Source of the DNA: an uncultured Bacteroides sp.
GTDB taxonomy: Bacteria; Bacteroidota; Bacteroidia; Bacteroidales; Bacteroidaceae
Reading direction: 5' to 3'
DNA length: 53,652 nt
Assembly: GCA_949288585.1 (NCBI GenBank)
Contig: CASEKR010000007.1
Span: forward strand, 1 to 53,652
Below the pieces are notes generated by a model that did no database searches, had not been told where the DNA came from, and saw only the letters and a list, made by a program, of their open reading frames with translations. Position 1 is the stretch's first letter, and each line of letters begins with the position of its first letter. This document shows, piece by piece, positions 1 through 9,196 of the stretch. The position numbers and the translations under genes are program-made.

Positions 1-318
1 AATGAACAAGGGTTTCAAACAGCGACGCTTCCTTTCCGAAAGCGGGTGCAAAGGTAGGGGCTTTATACGGAATAGACAAAATTATCTACAAGTTTTTTCC
101 GACTTTTTTAGAAATACTTTCAATGAAAACTGAAAAACAAGTAGTTACGAAGGGAGGAAAATGGACAGGGAAGATGGGGAGGGAAAAGAGGGGTAAGGAA
201 ATACACATTATAATATTATAAAGTATTCCCAAGGATATAGGCAAGGGGAAATGAGGATAGTAAAGGATGAAGGCATTCATATCAAGATTCCCCCAAAAGT
301 GGGAGTAAGTTTTCCTAA
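1..318. other. Left-edge intergenic region without a gene
   Basis: No credible coding region is seen here. It holds a minus-strand promoter near its left end (listed separately), a short A/T palindrome TTATAATATTATAA around 208-221, and purine-rich sequence just downstream of the stop codon of the FHS-type permease. No clear hairpin terminator for the PUL operon was found in it. Confidence 0.6.
49..80 (-). promoter_or_regulatory. Bacteroidetes-type promoter for a gene left of the window
   Basis: On the minus strand TTTG (80-77) and TACCTTTG (56-49) are separated by 20 bases, which matches the Bacteroidetes housekeeping consensus TTTG-N19-21-TAnnTTTG. Transcription would start near position 43-45 and leave the window, so the driven gene is not visible. 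It faces the same way as the PUL but is a separate unit. Confidence 0.65.
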
Positions 319-1485
319 TCATGATTTTTGATAACGAGCAAAGGCACAAAAACACAAATATATGACGCAAGCAAATACGACCCAAACGCCACCGGTGATG
401 CCGACCGAACCGATAGCTGCTCCCATCAGCGGAGTAACAATTCCACCTCCGGAAATGGCAGTAATCATCAGTCCGGAAATCTGGTTCGCCTTATCCACCC
501 TGACTTGCAAAGCCATGGAATAAATGATAGAGAACACGGAGGAAGCAAAAAAACCGATACCTGCGATAGCAGCCAAACTTATCAATTCATCATTTATAAA
601 TACTAATGTAAGGACAGCAATGGCACAAGCCACAATATTGACACGGAAGTAGCTCCGCCCGGACAGACGAGCCAACAAGAAGGTCCCCAACAAAGCTCCT
701 GTGGTACGGCTCAAAAAATAAAGCTGCGGCGCCAACCTGGAAGCCTCAACGGACCAATCGAAACGAGCCACCATCAGTTTAGAACTAATAAAGTTGGTCG
801 AAACATCCAGGCCTACCACGAAAAAAATACCCAAGAATAAAATAAGGACAGTCCTGTCTTTCAACAACAAGAAGGTATTGCCCAAAGACAAAACAGACTG
901 ACAGCCGGATTCCTTCTCACGGGCAATGGGCGTGGCTGCCAACCATAAACCGGAAAACAAGGTGATGCAGCCCAAGATAGGAAAACAATAATACCACTTA
1001 CCAACACCAAAATTCGAAACGGCCAACAGCACTATCTCCGGCCCGACAAAAGAAGACGCGGCCTTAATGACCTGTCCGGCTGTAAGGCTACTGGTCAAGA
1101 GACGCTGTTGGCGTACGACATTAGCCAGCAGGGGATTGAGCGAAACTTGCAAAATGGCATTCCCAATGCCCAGAAAAGCATAGGCCCCCATGCAAGTAAA
1201 GCTGTTGTAAGCCAACAATGGTAGGAACATGCCTATTAACGTGAGTCCCAGACTAAGCAACACAGTATTCTTGCGTCCCCAGCGATTCATCAAGTTGCCC
1301 ACAGGGATGCCTAAGAATAAAAACCAAACAAATACCAAAGAAGGCACAAAACCTGTCATAGCCGACGACCATCCGAAAGCGCGTTGCACGTAATCGGACG
1401 AGAAGCCCACAATATCGCAGAACCCCATCACGAAGAAACCGAAAAGGATGGGCAATAATTGGATAATCAATTGTTTTTTCTTCAT
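319..1485 (-). CDS. MFS sugar permease, FHS (FucP-like) type
   Basis: A 388-residue polytopic inner-membrane protein with about 12 hydrophobic segments and no signal peptide. The loop after TM2 carries the MFS motif around GNLMNRWGRKN, and the segment GIGNAILQVSLNPLLANV resembles the FHS (fucose-galactose-H+ symporter) branch. Such proteins import monosaccharides with protons, so free mannose or GlcNAc released by the neighbouring enzymes is the likely substrate; this is inferred from context. It is the last gene of the minus-strand PUL, 71 bases after the GH92 stop codon, and is probably cotranscribed. Its DNA, like that of GH92, GH130 and the second importer, is more A/T-rich than the ROK-to-GH3 stretch of the same locus. 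Confidence 0.8.
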   Translation of the reverse strand: MKKKQLIIQLLPILFGFFVMGFCDIVGFSSDYVQRAFGWSSAMTGFVPSLVFVWFLFLGIPVGNLMNRWGRKNTVLLSLGLTLIGMFLPLLAYNSFTCMGAYAFLGIGNAILQVSLNPLLANVVRQQRLLTSSLTAGQVIKAASSFVGPEIVLLAVSNFGVGKWYYCFPILGCITLFSGLWLAATPIAREKESGCQSVLSLGNTFLLLKDRTVLILFLGIFFVVGLDVSTNFISSKLMVARFDWSVEASRLAPQLYFLSRTTGALLGTFLLARLSGRSYFRVNIVACAIAVLTLVFINDELISLAAIAGIGFFASSVFSIIYSMALQVRVDKANQISGLMITAISGGGIVTPLMGAAIGSVGITGGVWVVFACVIYLCFCAFARYQKS

Positions 1486-1556
1486 AACATTTTATTTCTT
1501 TTCAATTACAAATCAATGACAAAGCACGTCAACAACAGACAAAGTCCACGCCACCA

Positions 1557-3950
1557 TCATCGTGTCATGGAAGGCGGACATCCATCTGTGCCCCATTGCT
1601 CATTGGGACAAGAATCCATCCATACCTCCAACGTACCACCCTGCTGGATGGAACGAAGGGGAATAAAACACGCATTCAGCGGCTGCCCGTCAAGTACAGT
1701 CCTTCGAACATAAGGAGTAGATTCGCCTTGATTGCCGTGCGCAACAATGGAAAAGACATCACCCTCATAATAATCTGGATGAAGACGAATGGTTATTTTC
1801 TCGAACAAGGGGCTACCAATCTGCATAGTCGGCACACAATTGGTTCCTCCTTGGACATCAAACAATCCCATGGCTGCTAACACATACCATGCGCCCAGTT
1901 GCCCTTGGTCCTCATCCTGTCCATAACCATAGCCATGAACGGACGAAGTGCCATAAAACACCCGACAAATATCACGCGTATATTTCTGCGTCAACCAAGG
2001 CTTGCCCGAATAATTGAAAAGCCAGGCATTGTGCAGGCATGGCTGGTTGCCATGGTTATACAACTGCTTGACGCCGGAAAAGCTGTCATACTCGCCCGGC
2101 TGGCTTCCGTAATGACTTCGGGAGGCCGTGACAAACACTTCTTCAAGGCGGCGATTAAACTCGTCTTTCCCCATCAAAGCCATTAAGCCAGCAATATCAT
2201 GGGGGACATACCAAGTATATTGCACGGCATTCCCCTCCTGAAAGCCAAGCCAAGCTTCTGTGGAATTAAAATCAGCCAGGAAGTTCCCGTCTTCTTGGCG
2301 CGGACGCATACAACCAGTCTCGGGGTCGAACAGCATCTTATACGCCCCAGCATAACGGCGAAGAAAGCCTGCTTCCTCCGTCTTTCCCAAAGACTCGGCC
2401 AACTGACTGGCGGCATAAGCAGCAAAACAGTACTCCAACGTGTGCGATGCGCCAAAATTAGTAACCCATCCGTTAGGCAAGACATACTCATGCAAGGGAA
2501 CATAACCACGCTTGACGAACTCACCGTTGTCATACCGTCCTGCCCCTGCCGGACGACCTTCATAACCCATTTCGTTCTGCCATACCACTTGCCAAAGATA
2601 GTCCGTATCACCACGAAAGACACCTGCCTGATAAGCTGCGGCTGCCACAAGCCCCTGAAAATTGGTTTGTACACCGTTGACATAAACGCCGGCCGCCACT
2701 CCATCGTGCAACCACCCCCCAGTATGGCGAGAAAAGTCAAGAACTGAACGCACAAATCCGTCCAACACATCGGGATAGGCTAACGTCCATAACTGGGTGA
2801 GGTTCCAAAAGCCTCCCCAAATGGCATCAGTATTATAATGATGACGCAATGGCTTTCCGTCAAGGCCACAAGGCACTCGGGCTATCGTTTTACAATTGGT
2901 CACATAAGAGCCATCCACATCTTCAGCCATGCCGCGTCCCAACAGGGCATGGTAAAGACCTGTATAGAACTTCGTTTTGTCCTCCTTCGTACCGCCATCT
3001 ACCTGTATGCGCGACAGCATCTCGTTCCATGCCGTACGAGCCTCGGCTTTTACTCGATCGAAACCTTTACCAGCAGTCTCCTGCTCACAATTTTTACGGG
3101 CATTCTCCACTGATGTGTACGACAAGCCTACCTGCATCTCAACACATTCGCCTGCCAATGTAGGAAATTCCACATAATAACCAGTGCCAATGCCCGATAT
3201 CTCTTTTTCACCCGGACAGACCAGACTATCGAGACATGCCCCATAAGAAGTGATTTCCTTCTCCGAAAGCCGAGCATAGAAATAAGCTTTCACCGTATTA
3301 CCTTCATCGCTAAAAGTGGCATAAACAGGATAGCACTCCACATAACCGCTGATAGAACAGTCGTCAGGCTCATAAGCGACATGCGAATCGACTACCTTTG
3401 CGCTTTCACCCTGCGGATGGCCGATGTCAAAAAAGATGCGTGCTGTGTCAGCTTTAGGAAAGGTATAGCGATGGTAACCGACACGGTCGGTAGCCGTCAA
3501 CTCGACTTTAATACCATCATCTTCCAAAAAGACCTCGTAAGAGCCGGGCGAAGCCTTCTCCGTAGCCTTGTCGAAACGAGAGCGGTAACCGCTGTCTGGA
3601 TCTTCCAAAGTGCCTGGCCTCGTTTGAAGAGGACCAGTAGAAGGCATGGTCACGATTCCACCTATCTGGAACTCATGAAAGTGGGCAAAGCCTTCGATGG
3701 AAGTATGGCGGTCGTCGTAACCATTGGGTAACCACGACCCCGGACTATTGTAGGCATTAGTAGTAGGTGCCAACTTGGCCATGCCGAAGGGGCGTGCAGC
3801 CGGAGTATAGAAAAACCAACGGCAATGGGTAGCCCCCAATTGGACATCAACCCAGTCGACCGGTTGCTTTTCCGCCTGGAAACACGAACATAAACAGACC
3901 AAAAACACGATAGATGATATGATTCTCTTTCTCATATCCCCTTTATTCAT
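1557..3950 (-). CDS. GH92 exo-alpha-mannosidase, lipoprotein
   Basis: Calcium-dependent inverting alpha-mannosidase of family GH92, predicted to remove terminal alpha-mannose from N-glycan fragments. Family signatures are visible: the N-terminal block around GFAHFHEF, the TNFGASHTLEYCFAAY block with a conserved Glu, the GNQPCLHNAWLFNYSGKPW segment, and DEDQGQLGAWYVLAAMG, which corresponds to the usual (N/E)DxGQMSAWY carrying the catalytic Asp pair. The N-terminus is a lipoprotein signal with lipobox LCSC. Two starts fit: MNKGD at 3950 (used here) or MRKR at 3935; a longer open frame to 4070 would overlap GH130 and put an implausible sequence before the signal peptide. The bond specificity (alpha-1,2, 1,3, 1,4 or 1,6) cannot be read from sequence. 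It lies 35 bases after GH130, the typical pairing for trimming to Man-beta-1,4-GlcNAc. Confidence 0.9.
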   Translation of the reverse strand: MNKGDMRKRIISSIVFLVCLCSCFQAEKQPVDWVDVQLGATHCRWFFYTPAARPFGMAKLAPTTNAYNSPGSWLPNGYDDRHTSIEGFAHFHEFQIGGIVTMPSTGPLQTRPGTLEDPDSGYRSRFDKATEKASPGSYEVFLEDDGIKVELTATDRVGYHRYTFPKADTARIFFDIGHPQGESAKVVDSHVAYEPDDCSISGYVECYPVYATFSDEGNTVKAYFYARLSEKEITSYGACLDSLVCPGEKEISGIGTGYYVEFPTLAGECVEMQVGLSYTSVENARKNCEQETAGKGFDRVKAEARTAWNEMLSRIQVDGGTKEDKTKFYTGLYHALLGRGMAEDVDGSYVTNCKTIARVPCGLDGKPLRHHYNTDAIWGGFWNLTQLWTLAYPDVLDGFVRSVLDFSRHTGGWLHDGVAAGVYVNGVQTNFQGLVAAAAYQAGVFRGDTDYLWQVVWQNEMGYEGRPAGAGRYDNGEFVKRGYVPLHEYVLPNGWVTNFGASHTLEYCFAAYAASQLAESLGKTEEAGFLRRYAGAYKMLFDPETGCMRPRQEDGNFLADFNSTEAWLGFQEGNAVQYTWYVPHDIAGLMALMGKDEFNRRLEEVFVTASRSHYGSQPGEYDSFSGVKQLYNHGNQPCLHNAWLFNYSGKPWLTQKYTRDICRVFYGTSSVHGYGYGQDEDQGQLGAWYVLAAMGLFDVQGGTNCVPTMQIGSPLFEKITIRLHPDYYEGDVFSIVAHGNQGESTPYVRRTVLDGQPLNACFIPLRSIQQGGTLEVWMDSCPNEQWGTDGCPPSMTR

Positions 3951-3985
3951 AGGAACGACTCTTGTAAGGTGATGCCCAATAGTAA

Positions 3986-4987
3986 CTACCTGATAATATT
4001 CGTCTGCTTCGTAAACTCTACAATCTCGGGAATATAACCGAAGACCAAGCCTGTCACCGTGTCTGCACATCCATAATAGATAGCAATCCGCCCTGTGGAA
4101 GCATCATGCAGGGCAGCACAAGGGAAACAGACATTGGGTACGTCGCCCATGCATTCATAGCTCTCCTGCGGAGAAAGCAAATAAGCACCGGAACGGGACT
4201 TGACCTTCCAGGGTTCATCCAAATCAAGCAAGGCCGACCCGAAACTGTAAACAAATCCATTGCAAGAAGCCAAAACACCGTGGAATATAAGCAACCATCC
4301 TTCGGAAGTTTCGATAGGGATAGGACCTGCCCCTATCTTGGTACATTGCCACGCACTCTCCTCGAAAGCGGCCGGCGACATAACGTGGCGGTGGCGTCCC
4401 CAAAACTGCAAATCGGGCGATTCACTATAAAAAATATCGCCAAACGGCGTATGCCCGTTGTCGCTGGGACGGCTCAGCATAGCGAATCGCCCATTGATTT
4501 TACGAGGAAACAACACGCCGTTACGGTTGAAAGGCAGGAAAGCGTTCTCCAGTTGGTGAAACGTTCGGAAATCATACGTATAGGCCACGCCAATAGTGGG
4601 TCCGTGATAACCATTGCACCAAGTGACATAGTAACGGTCTTCGATGAAACACACACGCGGATCGTAACCATAAACCCACGCGCCAATCTCAGCATCACCG
4701 CACTCGAACTTCAAGGGTTGTTCTTCAATATTCCAATGCACGGCATCCCGGCTAAAGCCTACGTGCAACCGCATACGCCGGTTCTTGTCGTCGCAACGGA
4801 AGACACCGGCATAACCACCCTTGAAAGGTACCACTGCGCTATTGAATATACTATTGGAATCCGGCAACAAATCGCGCGGAATAACCGGATTGGACGAATA
4901 ACGCCAAACAACCTCCTTACAACCCTCGGGACGCTCTTCCCAAGGCATACCCGGCAAAGCCGGTCCTACAATCTGAATATTTTCCAT
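3986..4987 (-). CDS. GH130 beta-1,4-mannosyl-GlcNAc phosphorylase
   Basis: A 333-residue cytoplasmic five-bladed beta-propeller enzyme of family GH130; no signal peptide is present. Members of this branch, such as BT1033 of B. thetaiotaomicron, phosphorolyse Man-beta-1,4-GlcNAc to mannose-1-phosphate and GlcNAc. The motif GYDPRV holds the expected proton-donor Asp (D109), and basic residues at [20 protein letters not shown] and the conserved FHG and YYGCADT segments fit phosphate and sugar binding. It lies between an AmpG-like importer (72 bases upstream) and the GH92 alpha-mannosidase, which supplies the core disaccharide. Activity on mannosyl-glucose or mannobiose (other GH130 groups) is an alternative, but the GH18/GH92 context favours N-glycan core disaccharide. 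Confidence 0.88.
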   Translation of the reverse strand: MENIQIVGPALPGMPWEERPEGCKEVVWRYSSNPVIPRDLLPDSNSIFNSAVVPFKGGYAGVFRCDDKNRRMRLHVGFSRDAVHWNIEEQPLKFECGDAEIGAWVYGYDPRVCFIEDRYYVTWCNGYHGPTIGVAYTYDFRTFHQLENAFLPFNRNGVLFPRKINGRFAMLSRPSDNGHTPFGDIFYSESPDLQFWGRHRHVMSPAAFEESAWQCTKIGAGPIPIETSEGWLLIFHGVLASCNGFVYSFGSALLDLDEPWKVKSRSGAYLLSPQESYECMGDVPNVCFPCAALHDASTGRIAIYYGCADTVTGLVFGYIPEIVEFTKQTNIIR

Positions 4988-5058
4988 TTTCTATCTAATC
5001 AATAATCAAAATTTAAACCAAACATTGGGAATCACGTTCCCATGTATTTTTAAAAGAC

Positions 5059-6327
5059 TTATACCTCTTTGTCTTTATATGTGAAAGGTATAAACCACGC
5101 CATCAGCAAAGCAGGTACAGCCGCTACCAACACATAGGTGAAAAAGTCCCGATAACCCAACCAATCACTCAGATAACCACTCATCATGCCCGGAATCATC
5201 ACTCCCAGGTTCATAATACCAGACGCAAAAGCATAATGTGCCATTGGATGCTCGCCAGGAGCTACTTGCTGCATCATGAACAGAGTCAGGCCTACAAAAC
5301 CGAAACCATAGCCAAAGTATTCGAATACAATAGCCGAAGCAATCAGCCAAGAATCCGTAGGTTGGAAGACAGCCAATAACGAATATACCACAAAAGGAAT
5401 GTTGAAAATGCAACACAAGGTAAACAGCGTCCGCCGCAAACCACGCCGAGAAATGAAATAGCCGGCACTCAATGAACCCAATACAAAGGCTGCCGCACCG
5501 AAAATACCGTAATACAATCCTATTTGCTGTTCTGACAAGCCCAATCCTCCTTCTCGTATCGGAGCTTTCAGAAAGAGAGGTACAATTTTAATGACAAAGC
5601 CTTCGGCAAATCGATAAAGGATGATAAACAAAATATACCAACCGATGTGTTTCTTTCGGAAAAAACTGCCTATCACGCGCACCAGTTCCCGACCGCTTTC
5701 CCTCCACGAGCCAGTGGTCACGGCTGTTCTCCCACCCGAGGGAAGCAGCCGGACATGGTAAAAGCCCAAAACCAACATCATCCCGCCACAGATACCCATA
5801 ATAGTCATCCAAGCCTGAAGTTGTCCCACTTGTTCTATCAGGCAACCGGCCCAATACACCAGTCCTCCCGTTGCTACGACTTTAGCCAAGTTATAAAAAG
5901 CCCCTTGCCAACCGATGTAACGGGCCTGTTCTTCCTTATCCAAAGCCACCATATAAACGCCGTCCGCCGCAATATCGTGCGTAGCGCCGCAGAAAGCTAT
6001 CACCGCCAATAACGCTATGGCATAACAAAAGAAATCGGGCAAGCTCAACGAAAAGGCCAACAAGCCAAACATGACACCGGAAGTAATTTGCGTTGTTATA
6101 ACAAAAAACTTCTTCGTCTTGAACAATTCAAGAAAAGGACTCCACAAAGGTTTCAAAGTCCAAGGCAGCATCACTAATGATGTCCAAAAAGCAATGCGAG
6201 TATCCGAAATACCCAAGCCCTTAAACATGAGTACCGTCACCATATTCAATACCACGAAAGGCAAGCCCATGGCAAAGTACAAAGTGGGTATCCAACTGAT
6301 CGGATTTTTTCTTTTCGTAACCGTCAT
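5059..6327 (-). CDS. MFS importer, AmpG/PAT-like
   Basis: A 422-residue 12-TM major facilitator protein beginning MTVTKRKNPISW. This start is chosen because its ATG overlaps the TGA of the ROK kinase (ATGA, 6324-6327), which implies translational coupling; an extra eight-residue N-terminal extension is possible but unlikely. The sequence (GATHDIAADGVYMVALDKEEQARYIGWQGAFYNL) fits the AmpG/PAT branch, whose best-known member imports GlcNAc-anhydro-MurNAc muropeptides, that is a GlcNAc-containing disaccharide. Located directly before GH130, it is the best candidate for bringing Man-beta-1,4-GlcNAc across the inner membrane. The substrate assignment is inferred from position. Confidence 0.82.
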   Translation of the reverse strand: MTVTKRKNPISWIPTLYFAMGLPFVVLNMVTVLMFKGLGISDTRIAFWTSLVMLPWTLKPLWSPFLELFKTKKFFVITTQITSGVMFGLLAFSLSLPDFFCYAIALLAVIAFCGATHDIAADGVYMVALDKEEQARYIGWQGAFYNLAKVVATGGLVYWAGCLIEQVGQLQAWMTIMGICGGMMLVLGFYHVRLLPSGGRTAVTTGSWRESGRELVRVIGSFFRKKHIGWYILFIILYRFAEGFVIKIVPLFLKAPIREGGLGLSEQQIGLYYGIFGAAAFVLGSLSAGYFISRRGLRRTLFTLCCIFNIPFVVYSLLAVFQPTDSWLIASAIVFEYFGYGFGFVGLTLFMMQQVAPGEHPMAHYAFASGIMNLGVMIPGMMSGYLSDWLGYRDFFTYVLVAAVPALLMAWFIPFTYKDKEV

Positions 6328-7451
6328 TCCACAACCTCCTGTTTGCCCCATTTATCTAATTCATTCAAAGCAAAAGCATACGCTCCCAGGCTAATGACCA
6401 TGTTGGCTCCTAAACGACTAAGGGCAATACCCGTCTTTTTCGTCTTGACATAGCATACCTGCTGAGTCGAGCCATACCTCGGGATAGGAACAAGCGTAAC
6501 GTCCGGTTTCAAAAGTTCCTCCAGTTGTCCGGCATCATCCATATCCAGCACTGTCATCTGCGCCTTTGGAAAACGCAGGCCGGAATGCGTAGACAGCGTT
6601 CCGCCCAGTTCCTCCATCACGGCAGGCATGAAATGGCGGTGCGCGCCGGACAATCCGCCTCCTATCACCACGATGCCGTCTATCAGCGTGAGCACAGTAG
6701 CCAAAGCCTCGCCCAAGGTATGCCCCAAGCGACGGAAGCTTTCCTCGGCAGCCAGACGATCGCCCGGTCTCGTCCTGTCGGCTATCTCGCAGATGTCCTT
6801 CGGACTCAAGCCTTCGTCCCGGTTGCCGGACAGTTCGGCATAAACCCGCCGGATGGCTCGAATGCTTACCCCTTCTTCCGCAATCATGTCCGGATAACAA
6901 GAAGTTGCCAAGTTCCAAACATCGCCGCCACAACCATTGTCGCCCAGCAGCAACTCGTTGTTTATCACGATACCTGCGCCGAAGCCGGTACCCAGGGTAA
7001 TGCCTATCAGATTCTTGTAACGTTTGGCGTTACCGGCATCTTCCAGCATACGGTTCAGCGCGGGCAACGTCCCGGCCAAGGCTTCGCCGTAAGCAAAGAG
7101 GTTGCCGTCGTTGTTGATAAAGACCGGAAGGCCGAACTTGCGCTCCAGATATGCCTTCAGCGCGACCCCTCCCCGGAAACAGGGAAAGTTGGGCAAGTCT
7201 CCGATGACTCCGTTCACATAATCCGCCGGACCGGGGAAAGCAAAGCTGATGGCCACCGGCATTCGTGGCAACTGCTTCAACACGGCAGAAAATCCTTCCG
7301 TTAACGTCTCCAAGCAACGCTCCAAGTCGTCGGGCCGGGCGGGCAAACAGATAGACGAGCCCACTTGACGGTTTCCGCAGATGGCACCGAACACAAAATT
7401 GGTACCTCCCGCATCCAGCGTCATCACGATTCTTTCGTCAGTTTCATACAT
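6324..7451 (-). CDS. ROK-family sugar kinase (probable mannose/hexose kinase)
   Basis: A 375-residue ROK/ASKHA-fold kinase without a DNA-binding domain. The N-terminal phosphate loop LDAGGTNFVFG, the substrate/catalytic segment VFINNDGNLFAYGE with the general-base Asp, the LGTGFGAGIV loop and the C-terminal adenosine motif VVIGGGLSG are all visible. The classical ROK zinc motif CxCGxxGC is not recognisable; the equivalent region reads GDNGCGGDVWNLATSCYPD, so metal binding may be altered or absent. With a phosphomannose isomerase immediately upstream in the operon it most likely converts mannose to mannose-6-phosphate; GlcNAc is the alternative substrate. It follows the isomerase by 15 bases and overlaps the next gene by 4. 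Confidence 0.85.
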   Translation of the reverse strand: MYETDERIVMTLDAGGTNFVFGAICGNRQVGSSICLPARPDDLERCLETLTEGFSAVLKQLPRMPVAISFAFPGPADYVNGVIGDLPNFPCFRGGVALKAYLERKFGLPVFINNDGNLFAYGEALAGTLPALNRMLEDAGNAKRYKNLIGITLGTGFGAGIVINNELLLGDNGCGGDVWNLATSCYPDMIAEEGVSIRAIRRVYAELSGNRDEGLSPKDICEIADRTRPGDRLAAEESFRRLGHTLGEALATVLTLIDGIVVIGGGLSGAHRHFMPAVMEELGGTLSTHSGLRFPKAQMTVLDMDDAGQLEELLKPDVTLVPIPRYGSTQQVCYVKTKKTGIALSRLGANMVISLGAYAFALNELDKWGKQEVVE

Positions 7452-7466
7452 AGGTTCCCTCCCTTT

Positions 7467-9194
7467 TTAAAAACGTACATAAGCCTTGATAGTACCGAAA
7501 GTCTTGCCTTCTTCCCTTTTCGCAGGCGTGATGACATATTCCCCTACGCAAGCCGGCACGATGAAAGTCTCGGCGTAGTGCACCGTTAACGGCTCGAAAG
7601 CCCCGGTGGGGCTGGATACGGTCACCTCGTCGCCTTCCACCAAGTTCAGCACATTCACGCTGTTTCCCGTATGATGCGTCACCGGTTTCTTAAACCAATG
7701 GCGGCGCGTCTCGATGAACTCGTTCTCATGCAGTCCGGTGCGTTCTTCTATCCATCCGTCTCCACGAGCCACTTCCTTTACTTGGTTGCGCAGGCGGGCA
7801 TTGGCATAATCCGTATCCCGCCCCCAGTTTATCACTTTCAGACCGCGTTCCACGTTGATGGGACGAGGTTTGCCGTCCAGCCCCAAGCGTTGCCAGTCCC
7901 ACATCTTGAAGGTAAACAGATTGGGGGTGGAACTAATCTCGAGCACCATGCCGTTGGCACCCGAACAATGCACCGTACCGCCGGGAATCAGAAAATGGTC
8001 GTGCTTCTTGGCCGGAAACTTGTTGACGTACTTCTCCGCATCAAACACGAAGCCTCCTTCTTGCGCTTTCCGAAGATCGGCAGCCATCGCTTCTTTGTCG
8101 ACACTGTTTTTCAGGCCCAAATAGACAGAAGCGTCCTCGCCCGCATCCAGCAGATAGTAACTTTCATCTTGCGTGTAGTGTATGCCAAAGTTCTCGTGGA
8201 TGAACTGCGTGGTGGGGTGCACCTGGAAACTCAGGTTGCCGCCGCCCATCGTGTCGAGGAAGTCGAAGCGGATGGGGAAATCTTTGCCGAAGCGGGCTTC
8301 CACCGGCTCGCCAAGTAGTTCGCGCGATTTCAGCAGTACTAAATCCACGGAAGGCAGTTCGAACAAGACGCCGCCGATGTCGAAGAGCAAGCTGTTCTCC
8401 TCGGGCACGCAATCGAAACACCAGCCGTAGTTCACTTGGCTACGGTCGAGGTCGCACACCTCCTTCATCCATTGCCCGCCCCAAGGAGCCGGGTCGAAGA
8501 AAGGCACCACCCGGAAAGGCTTGCTGGCCGTCTTCTCGATGCCGCGCATGAAGGTGTCACGGTCTATCAACTTCGGCTGTCCGGGTTTGTTCGTGTCCAA
8601 CCAATAATCCACTTGCGGGAAAAGACTTTCTTTGTAACGGTCGAGAAGCCGCCAGTCGTTGAAGTAGCCGCGCTTGTATTGCAAAGAAAGAGGTTCTTCG
8701 CGATTGTCCACGCCCAGAGCCTTGACCTCGTGGCGGCGGAAACGTTGCTGGATTTCCCAGCGGGCCATGTCGGCATAGGCCAGCACGCGCTCCATGCCTT
8801 GGGTAATCCAGGCAGCACCAATACCTGACACTATCACCAATCCATCAGTCGACTTAATTTGTCTGCGCGCTTCTTCCACGCAGAAGCCATCAAAGTATTC
8901 CTCCAGGCGGAGGTTGGAGAGATAGCCGAACAGTACATCGTCCGTCATGAAACGTTCGGTCATGGCCAGCACTTCGGCCTCGGGCCTCATCAGGTCGCGG
9001 GTGTCGACCAGCAGAGAAGGACTTAGCTTCTTCAATTGCCCGATGACTTCTTCCTCCAGCACGCCGGCATAGAAGTCCACGGCCAGCAGGCCTTCCGTCC
9101 GGCCCAGTTCCGCGAGGATGTCCGCCCATCCGGCCCAGAGGCGGCCGTCCTCGACGACCGTGGCCGGGTATTTGTCATAATTGGAAGTTCTCAT
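7467..9194 (-). CDS. Class I phosphomannose isomerase with long N-terminal domain
   Basis: About 575 residues, far longer than the usual 310-400 of class I enzymes. The C-terminal part (from about residue 230) is a cupin-type mannose-6-phosphate isomerase: Zn ligands can be assigned as Q324 and H326 (FQVHP), E344 (DESYYLL) and H409 (GGTVHCSG). It would convert Man-6-P to Fru-6-P. The first 220 residues form a separate alpha/beta domain I cannot name with confidence; segments such as GLVIVSGIGAAWI and YFNDWRLLDRYKESLFPQVDYWLDTN faintly recall a uridine-kinase-like fold lacking a GKT P-loop. The start is set at MRTSNYDKYP, 2 bases after the preceding stop codon; a start nine codons earlier would overlap the previous gene. 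Coupled with the ROK kinase it closes the mannose route. Confidence 0.85.
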   Translation of the reverse strand: MRTSNYDKYPATVVEDGRLWAGWADILAELGRTEGLLAVDFYAGVLEEEVIGQLKKLSPSLLVDTRDLMRPEAEVLAMTERFMTDDVLFGYLSNLRLEEYFDGFCVEEARRQIKSTDGLVIVSGIGAAWITQGMERVLAYADMARWEIQQRFRRHEVKALGVDNREEPLSLQYKRGYFNDWRLLDRYKESLFPQVDYWLDTNKPGQPKLIDRDTFMRGIEKTASKPFRVVPFFDPAPWGGQWMKEVCDLDRSQVNYGWCFDCVPEENSLLFDIGGVLFELPSVDLVLLKSRELLGEPVEARFGKDFPIRFDFLDTMGGGNLSFQVHPTTQFIHENFGIHYTQDESYYLLDAGEDASVYLGLKNSVDKEAMAADLRKAQEGGFVFDAEKYVNKFPAKKHDHFLIPGGTVHCSGANGMVLEISSTPNLFTFKMWDWQRLGLDGKPRPINVERGLKVINWGRDTDYANARLRNQVKEVARGDGWIEERTGLHENEFIETRRHWFKKPVTHHTGNSVNVLNLVEGDEVTVSSPTGAFEPLTVHYAETFIVPACVGEYVITPAKREEGKTFGTIKAYVRF

Positions 9195-9196
9195 AC

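Noticed and set aside
86-385. 99-codon minus-strand frame at the left edge
   Set aside because: It overlaps the end of the permease gene and lies over A/T-rich intergenic sequence; nothing protein-like in it.
1557-4070. Longer GH92 start at 4070
   Set aside because: It would add 40 or more residues before a normal lipoprotein signal and overlap the GH130 gene.
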